A DNA stretch of 33,399 nucleotides from the NCBI RefSeq assembly GCF_000003605.2, contig NW_003133345.1, positions 19,096-52,494 on the forward strand, in the 5' to 3' direction. Below the pieces are notes generated by a model. That model made no database searches. It had not been told where the DNA came from and saw nothing but the letters and a program-made list of their open reading frames with translations. The stretch comes from Saccoglossus kowalevskii. Its lineage: Eukaryota > Hemichordata > Enteropneusta > Harrimaniidae. Below are positions 1 through 10,830 of the stretch, piece after piece (the first letter of the stretch is position 1; every line of letters begins with the position of its first letter). The translations under genes were made by a program, and so were the position numbers.

Positions 1-2079
1 AATACAGTAGTTCATTTTCAGTAACTTGTTGGATCTTGTATAATAACAACTTGTTGCAAACCACAGTCAGTGTGATTTGGCCGAGATTCATTCGCTATTG
101 GATGTGACTTTGGAGAAACCTTGGTCGGCAGGTGCTTGTGGTGGACTGGGCCTGGTTGACGCCAGGATACCGCATTAAATTGCCATTTGATGAAGAGATG
201 GACACATAGACCTATCATGTAATTCGAAAAATGAGTATGATGTTGGTTGTATGTGCTATATGACAACACTTAATCTTGCAATTTAAACATAACAATCTAG
301 AGAGACAACAGTAAATGTGGTATGACAGTATGTTCATAGATATCCAGAAAAATCTCGTCTTACGACACTAATTTTATTGTCTGAAATTCCTATCGACCGT
401 GTCCGGTAGTAATTTGTTTGGAATATTGTTAATGCCTATTTCATTTCACACAATCACAAGAGACATGACAAATATTGACAGTAATTTATGGGACCATGTT
501 CAGTAATTTGATGGCTGAAACCAATTTCAACTATCCATTTTTTTCCTTGAAATAAAATGAAAAAAATAAAAATTCCAAGAGCAACGGGGAATATATTAAT
601 AACTATTCTTACCTATCGCAAGCTTTTATTTATTCGAACCAGTAAAATTCATGAATTGTTCCAACATGTGTTGGCAACTTCAGTTGATAATTAGGGCCAA
701 ATATGGTTCTCTGACCAAGGTCGTGTTTCGATCAGCAGACTTTCAGCCAATCAATGATGTTGTAACAAAGCGCGTTTGACGCACAATCCAATCACTTGTG
801 TCAATTATATAGTTTTTGTGTTGTGACAAGCTTCAAAATTATTCACCCAGGAACGTTGGTATATTCTTTCAACGCGTAAGGTTTATACTCAGTTCAAAAA
901 AGAAAATCTATGCTTAGAGTGCACGGAGAATCATGCAAGTTTTATTGCAATTTTAGAAATTAAGCTAAATCAGACTAGTGAACATGTTCAGTGTATCATG
1001 ATTATCAAACAGTTGCGATTGACTGGCCACCTCATATTTAATGCTACAACTAAATTGAACACTTCCGATTTATTCTGAAGCCCAATGAATTATTTATGCA
1101 TGTTATATATGCCCTGTTATTTTTTTCCAAGGCATGTGAACCGTATTTACTAACAAATACTTGTTCGCAAGATTGTCTTTACAGTACGTAGTCCTTTCTC
1201 ACATAGATCGAGCCCAGCTATTAACCGTGAAATTATTTTGAAGTCAAATTTTACCAAACAGACGTGGCTTTGGTATCATTATTTTTAGAATGAAACCACC
1301 ACTATATACCACAAAACCCACCAATATATTCCTTGTTTCTCTGCTCTCTGTCCCAATGAGTCAGCGTTACTACTTACGTTTTCTTCTAACTGTCGTAACT
1401 TAATAAATCATTATTCAAAAGGAAAGCCATGGAACAGATCGAAACACATAAGCATATGCTGTGGAACTTAATTACACATACATGTTAAATCACGTTGACG
1501 CATTTTGTCATGAAACTGAAACTTCGTTCATGTCAACAGTAACACTTTCATTCTATTCTCTTGAAATAAAATAACATAGTACATTTAATTTGCTAACATC
1601 AGCACAAACATCTGAGTATCAACATCTATACAAATCACGTAACAAGAAATCACAACTTCAGTTGGTTTCGACAAAGGTATTACATTTCCTGAAATACAGA
1701 TGTTAGTTAATACTAGTTGTATCTTAAAACGTTACCATAAAAACCATTCCGAACACTTTAGTGATGTGTGCTTGGGCAAGTAGCTGGTGTTTTTAATGAG
1801 CGAGCGAGCGAAAATAAATACAACAAAAATACATAAAAAAAAGAGTTCGTTTTTCGATCGGAAATTGTTACGCGGTCGGAAATTAAGTGATAAGTAGTGG
1901 ATTAAAAAGCCATAAAAGCGGAAGGTTGGGTGAAATGAGTACTTTAACATAACATTGTTTGTGAACATGTTACTAGTATGCACTCAGTGAGTCATAAGTT
2001 ACTCAATTGAAGCACGTTATGTTAATTAAAAAATCTGAATTTCCAATATCATATTGTTGTTATTAGGTAATAGGGTTGG
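1..2079. other. AT-rich stretch, no supported gene
   Basis: I see no convincing gene. Open frames here are short (83 codons or fewer), have no splice signals that join them, and have no recognisable domain. A short GAGC-type simple repeat lies near 1798-1812. Confidence 0.6.
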
Positions 2080-2557
2080 AACTGGTTTTAGTACTGGTCT
2101 CGAAGTGGGCGCGACAACAACTAGCCTTGGCATGTAAGTCAATTTATCGTAAAATACTTCATTTCTCATATTCGTTGTTTTATTCGCTATTTTTATTACA
2201 ATTTCATTGTTTTACATGTATATTTATTGTGAAGTAAATAGTTGATATTTCCAGTTATTCCAGCTATATATATATAGTTAAACTTTGTGACGAATTTCAG
2301 CCAATGAATGTTGAGCGCTGGCATTTTGAATATCTTCTCCTAAATCCCGGTGATATTACGCCTATCGGCACTGTATCTATTTTGCTGTTCCTGTTAATGT
2401 CTTCGACATAAAGGTGTTCTAAGTTACATACAATACGACACATCTTGATATACACGGATTGTCATTATTCATCGCCTTTCAACCTTAATCACTAAATCCT
2501 TTTTTATTAAAATTCTGTTTCTACATTTGTGCCGAGAACAGGATATTTGCTGGTAAC
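2080..2557 (+). mobile_element. possible LTR and leader of the BEL/Pao element
   Basis: This stretch directly precedes the gag start. Just before the ATG, at about 2527-2545, a GTGCCGAGAACAGGA-like string resembles the primer-binding-site neighbourhood of BEL/Pao elements. Upstream there is a TATA-rich run near 2266-2278. I could not find a matching second LTR in the window, so neither the LTR borders nor a target-site duplication can be fixed. The call rests mainly on position. Confidence 0.25.
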
Positions 2558-3520
2558 ATGACAAATGAAATCGACTTAACGCAGCTCAAGAAGAAGAGAA
2601 CCAATGCCAGATCTCAACTCAACCGAGTGCTTAACAAGTTAGAAGCACTCATCACTCAATATGATACCCAGTCCGACAAAGCTGATGCCTACGAAGAAAT
2701 CAAGTCACTCCGACCAGTCGCTGTCAGGCGCCTAGAAGTGCTAATTGCTGTTGACGCGGAAATGATCAGTCAACTCACTGAAGACGACCATGAATTCCAA
2801 GATACCGATGACTATGAGATCGCTGCCTCAGCACGAGTCAACAAGGCGGTCAGTTTCATCGAGAAACACAGCGCAGCCAATAAACGACGCATCGCCAGAG
2901 AACATACCTTAACGCCATATCTACAAGCAAGTGGTGATATACAGTCTCTAACGACGAAATTAAAATCCATGCAACTATCTAAACTAGAAATTCCTATGTT
3001 CTACGGTGATGCACTCCAATGGTCACAATTCGACGACAAATTTGTCTCTACTGTCGACAATAATGAACATTTATCTAAAGTACAAAAAACTCGCATATCT
3101 ACGAAGTTTCCTAAGCGGAGAAGCCAAACATCTACTCCGAATGCCTTGCAACAACCGAAGCCAACTACACACTCGCCTATCAACTACTGAAAGAAATGTA
3201 TGGCCAACCCCAGAGAATAATCAACGCGCATAAAAAATCACTGTATGAACTGCCAACCCCAAGAAAACAACCCGGCCAGTCTACGCCAATTCCATGATAA
3301 ACTTGAAACAAACATTCGCTGCTTGAAAGTTCTTGGTGAAGATGAAGACAGCTATTGTAAGCTTCTCATTCCTATAATTTTTGGGAAATTACCAATCCAT
3401 TTTCAACGCAAACTCGCAAGAATACGTGGTGACTCTGCCTTGACTGTACCCGATCTTCGCAAAGCCATTGAAAATGAGATACACATATTTCCTGTCGGCA
3501 ATGAACATTCTATTGATTGA
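2558..3520 (+). mobile_element. BEL/Pao retrotransposon gag, decayed and truncated
   Basis: This is the remains of a BEL/Pao-type Gag (the family with the DUF1759 and Pao-peptidase layout). The N-terminal part begins at ATG 2558 and is rich in Lys, Arg, Glu and Gln, like the coiled Gag N-terminus. It is followed by the conserved block with the motifs KLEIPMFYGD and LRSFLSGEA, and by a DUF1759-like part with the motif FHDKLETNIRCL. The homologous text runs through three successive frames: the 2558 frame to about 3090, the next to about 3140, the next to about 3240, then back to the first until the stop near 3520. Each step is +1. No protease, reverse transcriptase, RNase H or integrase follows, so only the gag end is left. 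In the family Gag packages the element RNA; this copy cannot make an intact protein. Confidence 0.8.
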
Positions 3521-5276
3521 TACATTTGATTGATTGAAATCAGTCACGTGGTGCCATCGATTGCATGTTGGCTGTTATAACTGTAACAACAAACTGGCAA
3601 CATTTTAAAAACAATCAGCGACGAAAAGGTGGAGGAAAATGAGACAATCCATTTTACACAAAGAACTGGTAACTGTGATAACATTTGTGCCGAACAAACC
3701 AGGAATGTGACTAGCTGTGGGTCCATGGCTCTTCTTGTGTTTATTTTTGTTTTTAGTCCCGGTAATGGTATTTTAGTCATTTCCGATACACGTGGTGTCA
3801 TTACGTTTGTTATTTCAGATATTTGATTTGTTATGGACACAGAAGAGCTACGGTTTCTCCCATAGACTTGCGTAACACAAACGTGCGACGCCAAATGGCA
3901 AATGTGCAAAATTTATCAGCAAAATTTGTTAGTTGTGCTGACATCTCACAGAAATCGGAAATGGATGAAGAAATAATTAAAGGTATTTTATAAATTGTGA
4001 TCATTGTATATATAATTCTAATGCAAAATGTTTTTGTTACTTGTGTCAGATGTTTATTTAAAAAAAATATTATTGAACAAATATTGTTTTTATACTGCTT
4101 TACATGTGTACAATGTGACATACACAATGTGGTGTTTATGTCACCAGAATCCATGCACTAGTTCATGTTGGATTCAGATGTCATAAGTAAAAAAAAAAAT
4201 TTGAAACATTGGTATTGATTCTAAAAGAAACAATGTTGTGGCATACTCATTGCAAAAATAAAATTTAATGAAATGTTTATTTTACTTTTCACTATAGTAG
4301 TCTAGCCTTATGTAACAAAATTCAAGCCCATATGCATTTTTGGGTACAATCTTAGTAATTTTCAGGAAATATCCATTTTACATCAGGGAATCCAAAAAAA
4401 TATACCTCTATACGGGCGGCCATATTGGAATTCAAAATAGCTGCCGTTTTTTTCAAATATTGTGCCATATCTCGGGATCTAAACACTGTAGAAACATAAT
4501 TCAAACAGCATTATCATTTTAAGACCAAGTATGATCATGATAACACCCACAATTTATGGGTATATTTTATTTTATTTGTTTTTTGTATTAAATTTGAATA
4601 TATACACAGCGTACAATGCAGTAATGTTGAATGTACCAAATAATAATAGATACCCTAGATATGCAATACATTATATGAATGCTATTCACTTTAATCTAAT
4701 TTAATTCACTTTAATAGTATATTGCAGTACTGAGTATTAGAACAAGCACTCAGTAAAGTAGCCTGAATGAAGAAATTGCACCATCTATGTTGAGAGTAAG
4801 TGTAGTTACCTTTGAACATGCTAACTTGTAGAATCCTCAGAGGAGATCTCATTGTGTATCAGTTTTCGTACATTTTATCCCATATACAAATATTACATTC
4901 TGTTTTATGGTGAAGGTAGGTGGTTCAAGTACAATATTATTATATATTTAGTGTTAAATTGATTCGATTTCGCACTGATATTAAATAATTGCGATGCATA
5001 CTAACATATGTGTGCTCATTCAGAGAAGCACTGAATATTCAAAAAATCATATTCTACCTTATCACACGACAAGATTTAGCCATTGAATTTCCGCTCACAT
5101 AATTAGTAGCTATACAGCTGTAGAATTTTTATTTTACAACAGAAATAACAGATGTTGGAATTACGATTGCATCGATCAATAAAATAAAATACATAAAACA
5201 CACAACATCCAGACAACATCCACATACATGCAAACAATTATATACGTGATACACTACATTGTATTTCAGAAATATA
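3521..5276. other. AT-rich stretch, one weak exon candidate
   Basis: No recognised gene. At 3895-3982 (+) a short frame starts with ATG in the context CCAAATGG, reads MANVQNLSAKFVSC and on, and ends in phase 1 at a donor-like G|GTATTT. At 5260-5269 there is a good acceptor (GTATTTCAG) just before the broken gene at 5277, but the phases of the two do not match, so I do not join them. The rest is AT-rich and without domains. Confidence 0.4.
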
Positions 5277-6903
5277 ATGGAGTCAGAAAGGGAAGTTCCG
5301 ACCAAGTGCAAGCCAACAGATTTCAGTCTATGTATAAAATGTCAAAATTGCAACAACAAAAAATGAAAAAAACACTAAGAATATAAGGGATGTATCAACA
5401 TACAAAAGATTTCTGCACTGCGTGACTAAGAGAGCTGAGCTAGGAAATCCTGAATATATTAGTCTGGCACAGCGATTGAAAGAATTTACAGAAGAAGGTC
5501 TCAGTGACGGGGGGGGGGCACAGTGGCATCGCAGCTGTTATAGTGAAACGACTAGTAAAAGCAAAATAGAACGAGATGAAAAACGGTTTAAATTTAATGC
5601 TGACAAGACAAGAAAGAGAAAGTGGAGACCTTCCGCTACATCAAGTTCAACTGATAACAGATGTTTGCAATCCACAGCTGAACGATTTAACCACCAGAAA
5701 TGTTTTTTTCTGTCAAGGAAGAGATTCAAGCAAAGTGAATGAAGTTGTACATGCCTGTCAGAGTGAAGGCAGTGGTAAATCAATACAACAAATTGTAGAG
5801 AAGAGTCACAATAAAATATGGAAAGTGCAGTTAGCTGATATCATTGCAGAGACATAGTTTACCATACCAGCTGTAAAACTACACATTAGCCCAGAAAGAC
5901 GCAGTGCTTCTGTCAAGAATATGGAAGACAAATTACGATTCATAGCTGCTGAAATGGAATTTTATGATGAGCTTCAAGAGCAAATTGAATCGGGAGAGTA
6001 CATTACTACAGTTGAGGTTGAGGTTGAAACACTGTATGAAGACATGATGTGTGATCACAGGGTAGTTAGCACATCAATTACACGCAGAGCTTTAATGGTA
6101 AAAGTTTTTGAGAATGTAACAAATGTTGTGATATCTCCAAACAGAGGTAATTTACCTGGTATTTTACATTCCAAGACAAGTGGTCGTGAGGCAGCGAATA
6201 TAGCCAGAGAAGAACACGATGTATTTGCTGATTTTACTGCGATAATCAAGTGTGGAAAAATCATCAGAACGTTGATTACCAATGCAAAGAAAGAGTGTCC
6301 TTGGGTCTTTACAGGGTCTCTTGTTGGCACCAGTGAATGTGGTGTGCCAGTAGAACTGATGATATTGATAAGGTGGATATTACAGGGTTCTAAAGCTGCT
6401 ACAACTAATAAATGAGAGGAATGTAAGACAAAGAAACAAATGACAAACGACTGGAAAGCCCATTTGCTGTAGGTCTATCACTTTGGATGTATCTTAATCT
6501 TCGTAGCCAAAAACTTATAACTCTACTCAGTAATGCATGTGCTGGTATAACATACAACAGAGTAACACATGTCTCCAGTCAAATAGCCAATGATATACTA
6601 CAGAACATCCAATCACATGGGGTGTCTGTTCCAGTTGGTATTGTGAAAGGAAGGACAATACGTACATCGGGTGATAACATTGACAAAAAAGTTGATACTC
6701 CTGATGGCAAGAATAGTTTCCATGCAATGACATCGTGTATATATCAGTCAATCTCTGATGGTGAGACATTGGTGGAACCACTTGACCTCTTCAAGGTACC
6801 TTCTGGTGCTCTGGTTGGTGTACCAAATACATGCATCGATCTGGTAAAGTGCAACATAAATGGCAATCCAAAACCACGTTCTAGTCTTTCTTATAGTTCC
6901 TAA
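5277..6903 (+). pseudogene. broken copy of a multicopy invertebrate gene family, function unknown
   Basis: The text matches, from memory, a large family of uncharacterised proteins in cnidarian, hemichordate and amphioxus genomes. It starts at ATG 5277 with a Cys-rich stretch (CIKCQNC at 5331-5351). This is followed by a block with the motif WHRSCYSETTSK (about 5524-5559), a second Cys segment (VFFCQGR, about 5703-5723), a helical middle part and a downstream block ending in DTPDGKN-type residues (about 6694-6714). It is broken at least four times: a frame change in an A-rich run near 5360-5370, another near 5690, an in-frame TAG at 5855-5857, and a TGA at 6413-6415 with a frame change before 6487. 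The family protein continues well past the last segment, so the 3' part is missing. A run of ten G lies at 5509-5518 and keeps the frame. The family is often multicopy, which suggests mobility, but I see no transposase motif. Confidence 0.65.
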
Positions 6904-7140
6904 ACAGACGTTTTTTTGTCGTCTTTCAGTTAGGTTGTGTTTGCATCTATTTCGTCACTCCTTTGACTAGGACCTACAATGTGAAACGGATTTCACGTCT
7001 GACTCTTCTTAATATTAATTTCCAATAAGTACAATGTATATATTGGGCGATTAGTAGCGCCCTGGGCTGGGTGCCCGAGTTGAGCCAATTGCACACAAAG
7101 TCCATCATTTCCGTGTATTAATTTAAACAACCCCAATATG

Positions 7141-7380
7141 TCACTTTTGACGAATGTCAATATGAATTATCACAAAGTCACCAATCTTGATTACTGTGTG
7201 TTTCGTCCCGTCACCGAATGACGAAGCGCGGTGAGGTACTCGGTCGACCGTGCCGTTTGTCCTTGCATGAAAGATATGGTCTGGGGTCAGCGCCACCTTG
7301 AAACTTGAGGAGGTTAACCGTATGTCGCTGTGCACAGATACAACTTCAGCAGTGATTCGCCAAACGCAATAAGCGATCGT
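7141..7380 (-). CDS. possible last exon of an unidentified gene
   Basis: Read on the minus strand, a frame of 79 codons opens just after CTTTAG (acceptor-like, next base 7380) and ends at TGA 7143-7141. It is richer in G and C than its surroundings and uses GC-rich third positions, which the neighbouring random frames do not. The product has no domain I recognise; readable parts are TPDHIFHARTNG and IGDFVIIHIDIRQK. No matching upstream exon was identified. It could be a fragment of an old element or chance. Confidence 0.25.
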   Translation of the reverse strand, partial: TIAYCVWRITAEVVSVHSDIRLTSSSFKVALTPDHIFHARTNGTVDRVPHRASSFGDGTKHTVIKIGDFVIIHIDIRQK

Positions 7381-7429
7381 CTAAAGTTTCCTTGAGTATA
7401 TTTGCTGTGTGTCAAATAAACTGTTCTCA

Positions 7430-7810
7430 CTAAACACGGAACACGATTAAGAATATGTGTCCGTTTCGACTCAATCGTCTCGAAGCGAAAGGCCGGCGGA
7501 AAATCATCTGAAAGCGTGTATAGCTCGGGTGACAGCGCATGTTATCAGACAAATATATTGCTTTTGTATATAAATGTCCCGTAAAATCGACAGAAATTAA
7601 AAATATCAGACGATATTCTGACAATAGTGCTTGATAATCGTGAATAATTTTGGGAAGCCAGCAAGCAGTGGCTTTAGTAGGTATTGTGTTTTCATAATTA
7701 ATAACATGATGTATAAACTTATGGAGGTGTAAAGCAGGAAATTTTGTGATATAATCTGACGGTATGTTGTGTATGAGGCAACCACAACGCAGAATGTCTT
7801 CGTTATCCAA
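7430..7810 (-). other. unassigned 126-codon open frame
   Basis: A minus-strand frame of 126 codons, long for DNA of this composition. I recognise no domain, the composition is poor in typical coding features, and no splice partner was found. It is probably chance or part of the same unknown unit as 7141-7380. Confidence 0.15.
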
Positions 7811-8751
7811 TTATCCAGTTCATATTACGATGACATAGTTGGAGTGAATGTAGGACGTCCCTATAATTAGAACGTTGTAAGTCAATGACCCATTTCTTCT
7901 CGGTCATAATCGTATTGATTCATGCAAGAGGCAATTGAACGCTGGTATAGATACGTGGAATAACGACATGCACAATTGTCCGAGTTACGAACACCGAGTT
8001 ACAAAAATAACTACGCTCATATTTCTGGAAGCCACGCCCATTTTTGCGAAACCACGCCCAAATTTTAACTCGATGTCAAATTACCAGTTACCAGACGGGT
8101 AATATACATTTTGGCTTTTGTTGAACTTCCACATTTAGTAACTCGTACTTTAATTGACAGTTGGACGCACTTCAACTCACGCCTCAAAAGTAAACTTGAC
8201 AAAATTAAAAGTGTGTCGAACCACTTCATTTATTACAAAAAAAGTGTTTAACACAGTCTTCACATGCATCCTCTAAATAACTCACAGTGATTAATGCTAG
8301 AGGGTAAAAACAGTTCTTTGTTGCTGCTATTGGCTTGCAGTGATCACGTGAACAACTCCAGCCACTGCCACGTGACCCATGTGAGCTGACTTGCAAGTAA
8401 AACTAGTTAGAATTACTAAATAAATTCTTTAAATTTTAGTGATCGTCAACTTTTACCCAACATTGATTGAATATAATTTTGGGGTTTAAAATGTTTCAAA
8501 TAAATGTACAACTTTGGCCAGGAAATGCTGCTCTCGCATGAACCTGGGCATATTTCAATGATGCAAAAAACAGCATAAACAGTAAATTACAAAGTAGGTA
8601 AAAAATAAACTGTCGTATACATTGCTTTTGTTATAAATCATTCAATTATAAATCACAATGAAAACTACATATAAGTGAATTCCCATTTTATCACCGCAAT
8701 GTCTTTAGCAAATGCGGAGTAAAAAATAATAAATTAAAAACATATAGAACT
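7811..8751. other. stretch without a recognised gene
   Basis: No coding signal was recognised. A TTTATT (AATAAA on the minus strand) at 8229-8234 is the nearest clear polyadenylation-type hexamer downstream of the minus-strand gene that ends at 8899, though about 670 bases away. Confidence 0.4.
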
Positions 8752-8919
8752 GATAAAAATAATTGTCATCAGCTTGGGTGGTTCACTCAGTATTTCTCAT
8801 AGCAGCTGATAAAAATAATTGTCATCAGCTTGGGTGGTTCACTCAGTATTTCTCATAGCAGCTGATAAAAATAATTGTCATCAGCTTGGGTGGTTCACTC
8901 AGTATTCCTCATAGCAGCT
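8752..8919. repeat. 56-bp tandem repeat, three copies
   Basis: Three directly adjacent copies at 8752-8807, 8808-8863 and 8864-8919. They are identical except for one base in the third (position 8907, C in place of T). The third copy overlaps the end of the coding region of the minus-strand gene: its first bases on that strand are the last six codons and stop (AGC TGC TAT GAG GAA TAC TGA). The other two copies therefore carry spare versions of that tail, reading SCYEKY and stop, in the presumed 3' untranslated region. Confidence 0.95.
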
Positions 8920-10464
8920 GCGATATATCGAGCGTGGTGGTTCGTTGTACAGTTTAAATTTACCATTTTTAATAATCTGAAAAAAATAATAATAAACATT
9001 ATGAACTGAATGATTTTATCCTATCAACATCTTCATTGAACGTACTGTTTCTATGACCCATACGCGCTGTGAGCATCGTGATTTGTGAAAATAAAGGACG
9101 ACTCACTGCCCGCTAATGCGTATTACCAGGGCAAAGATGGGGTTATACGCAATAACGAGCGAGACGCATTCGAGCTCAAGTACTTTTCTAAACAGCTTCG
9201 TCCGAGGCCCTGTGGATGCGATCACGTGGTCATTTAACGGTTACTATAACATACCACAGAACCGAGCGCTGATGTTTCCTACGCTTATCTAGGATCTAAT
9301 GTTTGACCCTATTGACAACTTGGACTTAAATTTCAAAGTACAAAAACCGTATTGCATCCTTTCTCCGTACAGATTTCGTATAATTTCCTTGACAATTTGT
9401 AATTAGAAAACAAAAATGTCCGCTATTGTAATATCTTACCAACACACGTCCGAAATATATATGGGAAAAATTGTGTCATGAAAAACAATAAAAGTCAAAA
9501 TTAAATGACGCCAAGATGTCTACTCACCCATCCACATGCAAATACAATACCAGCAAGTCCTGCTATCATTAATCCATTCCCATTGGCATACACCTCTGTT
9601 TTACCAGCACCAGCAGTTATATTTCTCACCACTAGAGGTCGCTGTTGAACCAGAAGTCGTTGACCTGAGTAACCAAAATGAAATCGTGACCCAATTGTTA
9701 AAGCGAGGGAGTCACCAAAAACGCATGCGACAGACGGCCCTGGCGTGTCGTTGTTTACAATCAAGTGCCCACCCATGAGCCTTTGCATTATTAGAATGCG
9801 TTGTTATCATCGCTTGGGACTCAATCCCGTGCGTGCGCAGGTGACAACCCCTCCGCTTTAAACCACTGCCTTGAGCCGGATACATAGAGTTTCTAAATTT
9901 CCACTAAAAGCACAATGAAGGAACGATACAATTATGTGAATATGTTTTGCCTATTCTTGAACATTTTATTCCATGTTGAGGAAATTGAGGATCGGTAACG
10001 AAATATTATATTAATTTTGTATTATGTTTATAAGTAGATTTCAATATAATGGGCAAAGTCAAGGTAAACTCTCGTTACAGCGTTAATGGCCTCTGTCTTG
10101 CTCTTAGTTGTTTCTAAGTTGTAAAGAAAATATCACCGCGACAACAGAGAATACAGTTTTTATTAGAAAGCACGCCGGCGGCCTTTACTTGTGTCCTATA
10201 TATAGTGACAATGTTCGCGCAATACTAAATCACTGATGTAGAAACATTTACTGAGACTAATCAAACTCGTAGAATAATATTCTCGGTATTCCGCCATTTC
10301 CGTCGCGTCTGATAAATGTCGTTATTCACCCGGGATCCCTAGCTGAGAACTACGAGAAAAATCAATTTCAATTAATCCGCCTAGAACCCAATTTGAAACC
10401 AAATGTGATATTAAATTAAGTACTTACCATGTCTCGCTCCACTTCTAGAAATAACAGAATACAT
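8899..10464 (-). CDS. three-exon gene, 83-residue single-pass protein with mitochondrial-type N-terminus
   Basis: Exons on the minus strand are 10464-10428 (37 nt), 9664-9528 (137 nt) and 8976-8899 (78 nt); together 252 nt, 83 codons and stop. Signals: ATG 10464; donor CATG|GTAAGT; acceptor GTTACTCAG|GT; donor ATGG|GTGAGT; acceptor TATTTTTTTCAG|AT. All phases fit (1 then 0). The N-terminus (MYSVISRSGARHGQRLLVQQ) has Arg and Ser and no acidic residue, like a mitochondrial presequence. Residues about 44-58 (NGLMIAGLAGIVFACGW region) form one membrane segment. The tail is basic and then rich in Tyr (YNEPPRSIYRSC). The size and layout resemble small inner-membrane subunits or assembly factors of respiratory complexes, but I do not recognise the family. 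Intron 1 carries a TTAA-flanked element 34 bases upstream of its acceptor. The exons were found only by joining splice sites, so transcript evidence would be decisive. Confidence 0.65.
9702..9857. mobile_element. TTAA-flanked inverted-repeat element (MITE), copy 1
   Basis: A 156-bp non-coding element between TTAA 9698-9701 and TTAA 9858-9861. The ends are inverted repeats: the left begins AGCGAGGGAGTCACC, and the right, reverse-complemented, begins AGCGGAGGGGTTGTCACC. The inside shares ACCCATGAGCCTTTGC and CGCTTGGGACTCAAT with the copy at 27841-27988. TTAA target duplication is typical of the Kolobok and piggyBac superfamilies; the AG...CT termini fit Kolobok better. It lies in intron 1 of the minus-strand gene. 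It contains no transposase. Confidence 0.85.
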
Positions 10465-10596
10465 ATTTTGTGTGACAAATCCGAAGGAACTGAAAAAATC
10501 AATCAACGTAATTCGCTTTGCCAAGTGTACACGATTGTATCTACGTGCTGAATGACTGTACTTAGGTAATAATGCCAAGTAAAACGTATGTAAGGT

Positions 10597-10621
10597 CACG
10601 TGGTAAATATGGATGACGTCA
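10597..10621. promoter_or_regulatory. E-box and CRE motifs upstream of the minus-strand gene
   Basis: A CACGTG E-box in the context GTCACGTGGT (10597-10602) and a full TGACGTCA cyclic-AMP/ATF palindrome (10614-10621) lie 133-157 bases upstream of the ATG at 10464 on the minus strand. Both are classic proximal promoter motifs. The position fits a promoter for the small-protein gene, but there is no direct evidence of a start site. Confidence 0.4.
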
Positions 10622-10811
10622 CGAAAAACACTCACGTAGTACCTTCACTAGTATGCTAACCGCACATGTTGTATGTTTCCACTGGAATAGCGTCAGAGAA
10701 AAACGTGAATGTTATACTAGCTTTGCGCTTTGCGATAGAGAGAAATTGTTATCTCCATGGTCAGCCGAACAGGGTCGCGAACGGAGAGGATGATTTTGGG
10801 TTTCTATAGGT

Positions 10812-10830
10812 TGACCCTTGACCCGGAAAT
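10812..10830. promoter_or_regulatory. DR1 nuclear-receptor half-site pair next to an ETS core
   Basis: TGACCC-T-TGACCC (10812-10824) is an exact direct repeat with one-base spacing, the site class bound by HNF4, RXR partners and COUP-TF. It overlaps CCGGAA (10823-10828), the ETS core. It lies about 350 bases upstream of the small-protein gene start. Confidence 0.35.

Noticed and set aside
18-269. Minus-strand open frame of 83 codons
   Set aside because: No domain, no splice partner and ordinary length for this composition.
3681-3704. A second BEL/Pao leader or primer-binding site
   Set aside because: The similarity to 2523-2543 is short and gapped, and no gag-like text follows it.
5509-5518. 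Run of ten G as an assembly error that breaks the frame
   Set aside because: The family text stays in the same frame on both sides, so the length is consistent as given.
8752-8919. Three regular repeats as a CRISPR-like array
   Set aside because: The units are directly adjacent with no spacers, and the window is animal DNA.
9501-9788. A continuous 95-codon minus-strand gene
   Set aside because: Its upstream part is the MITE, and its end runs past a good donor into intron. Only 9528-9664 is kept, as the middle exon of the small-protein gene.
10411-10635. A continuous 74-codon minus-strand gene
   Set aside because: Only its last codons (from ATG 10464) fit the spliced model; the upstream part overlaps promoter-type motifs and has no homology that I recognise.
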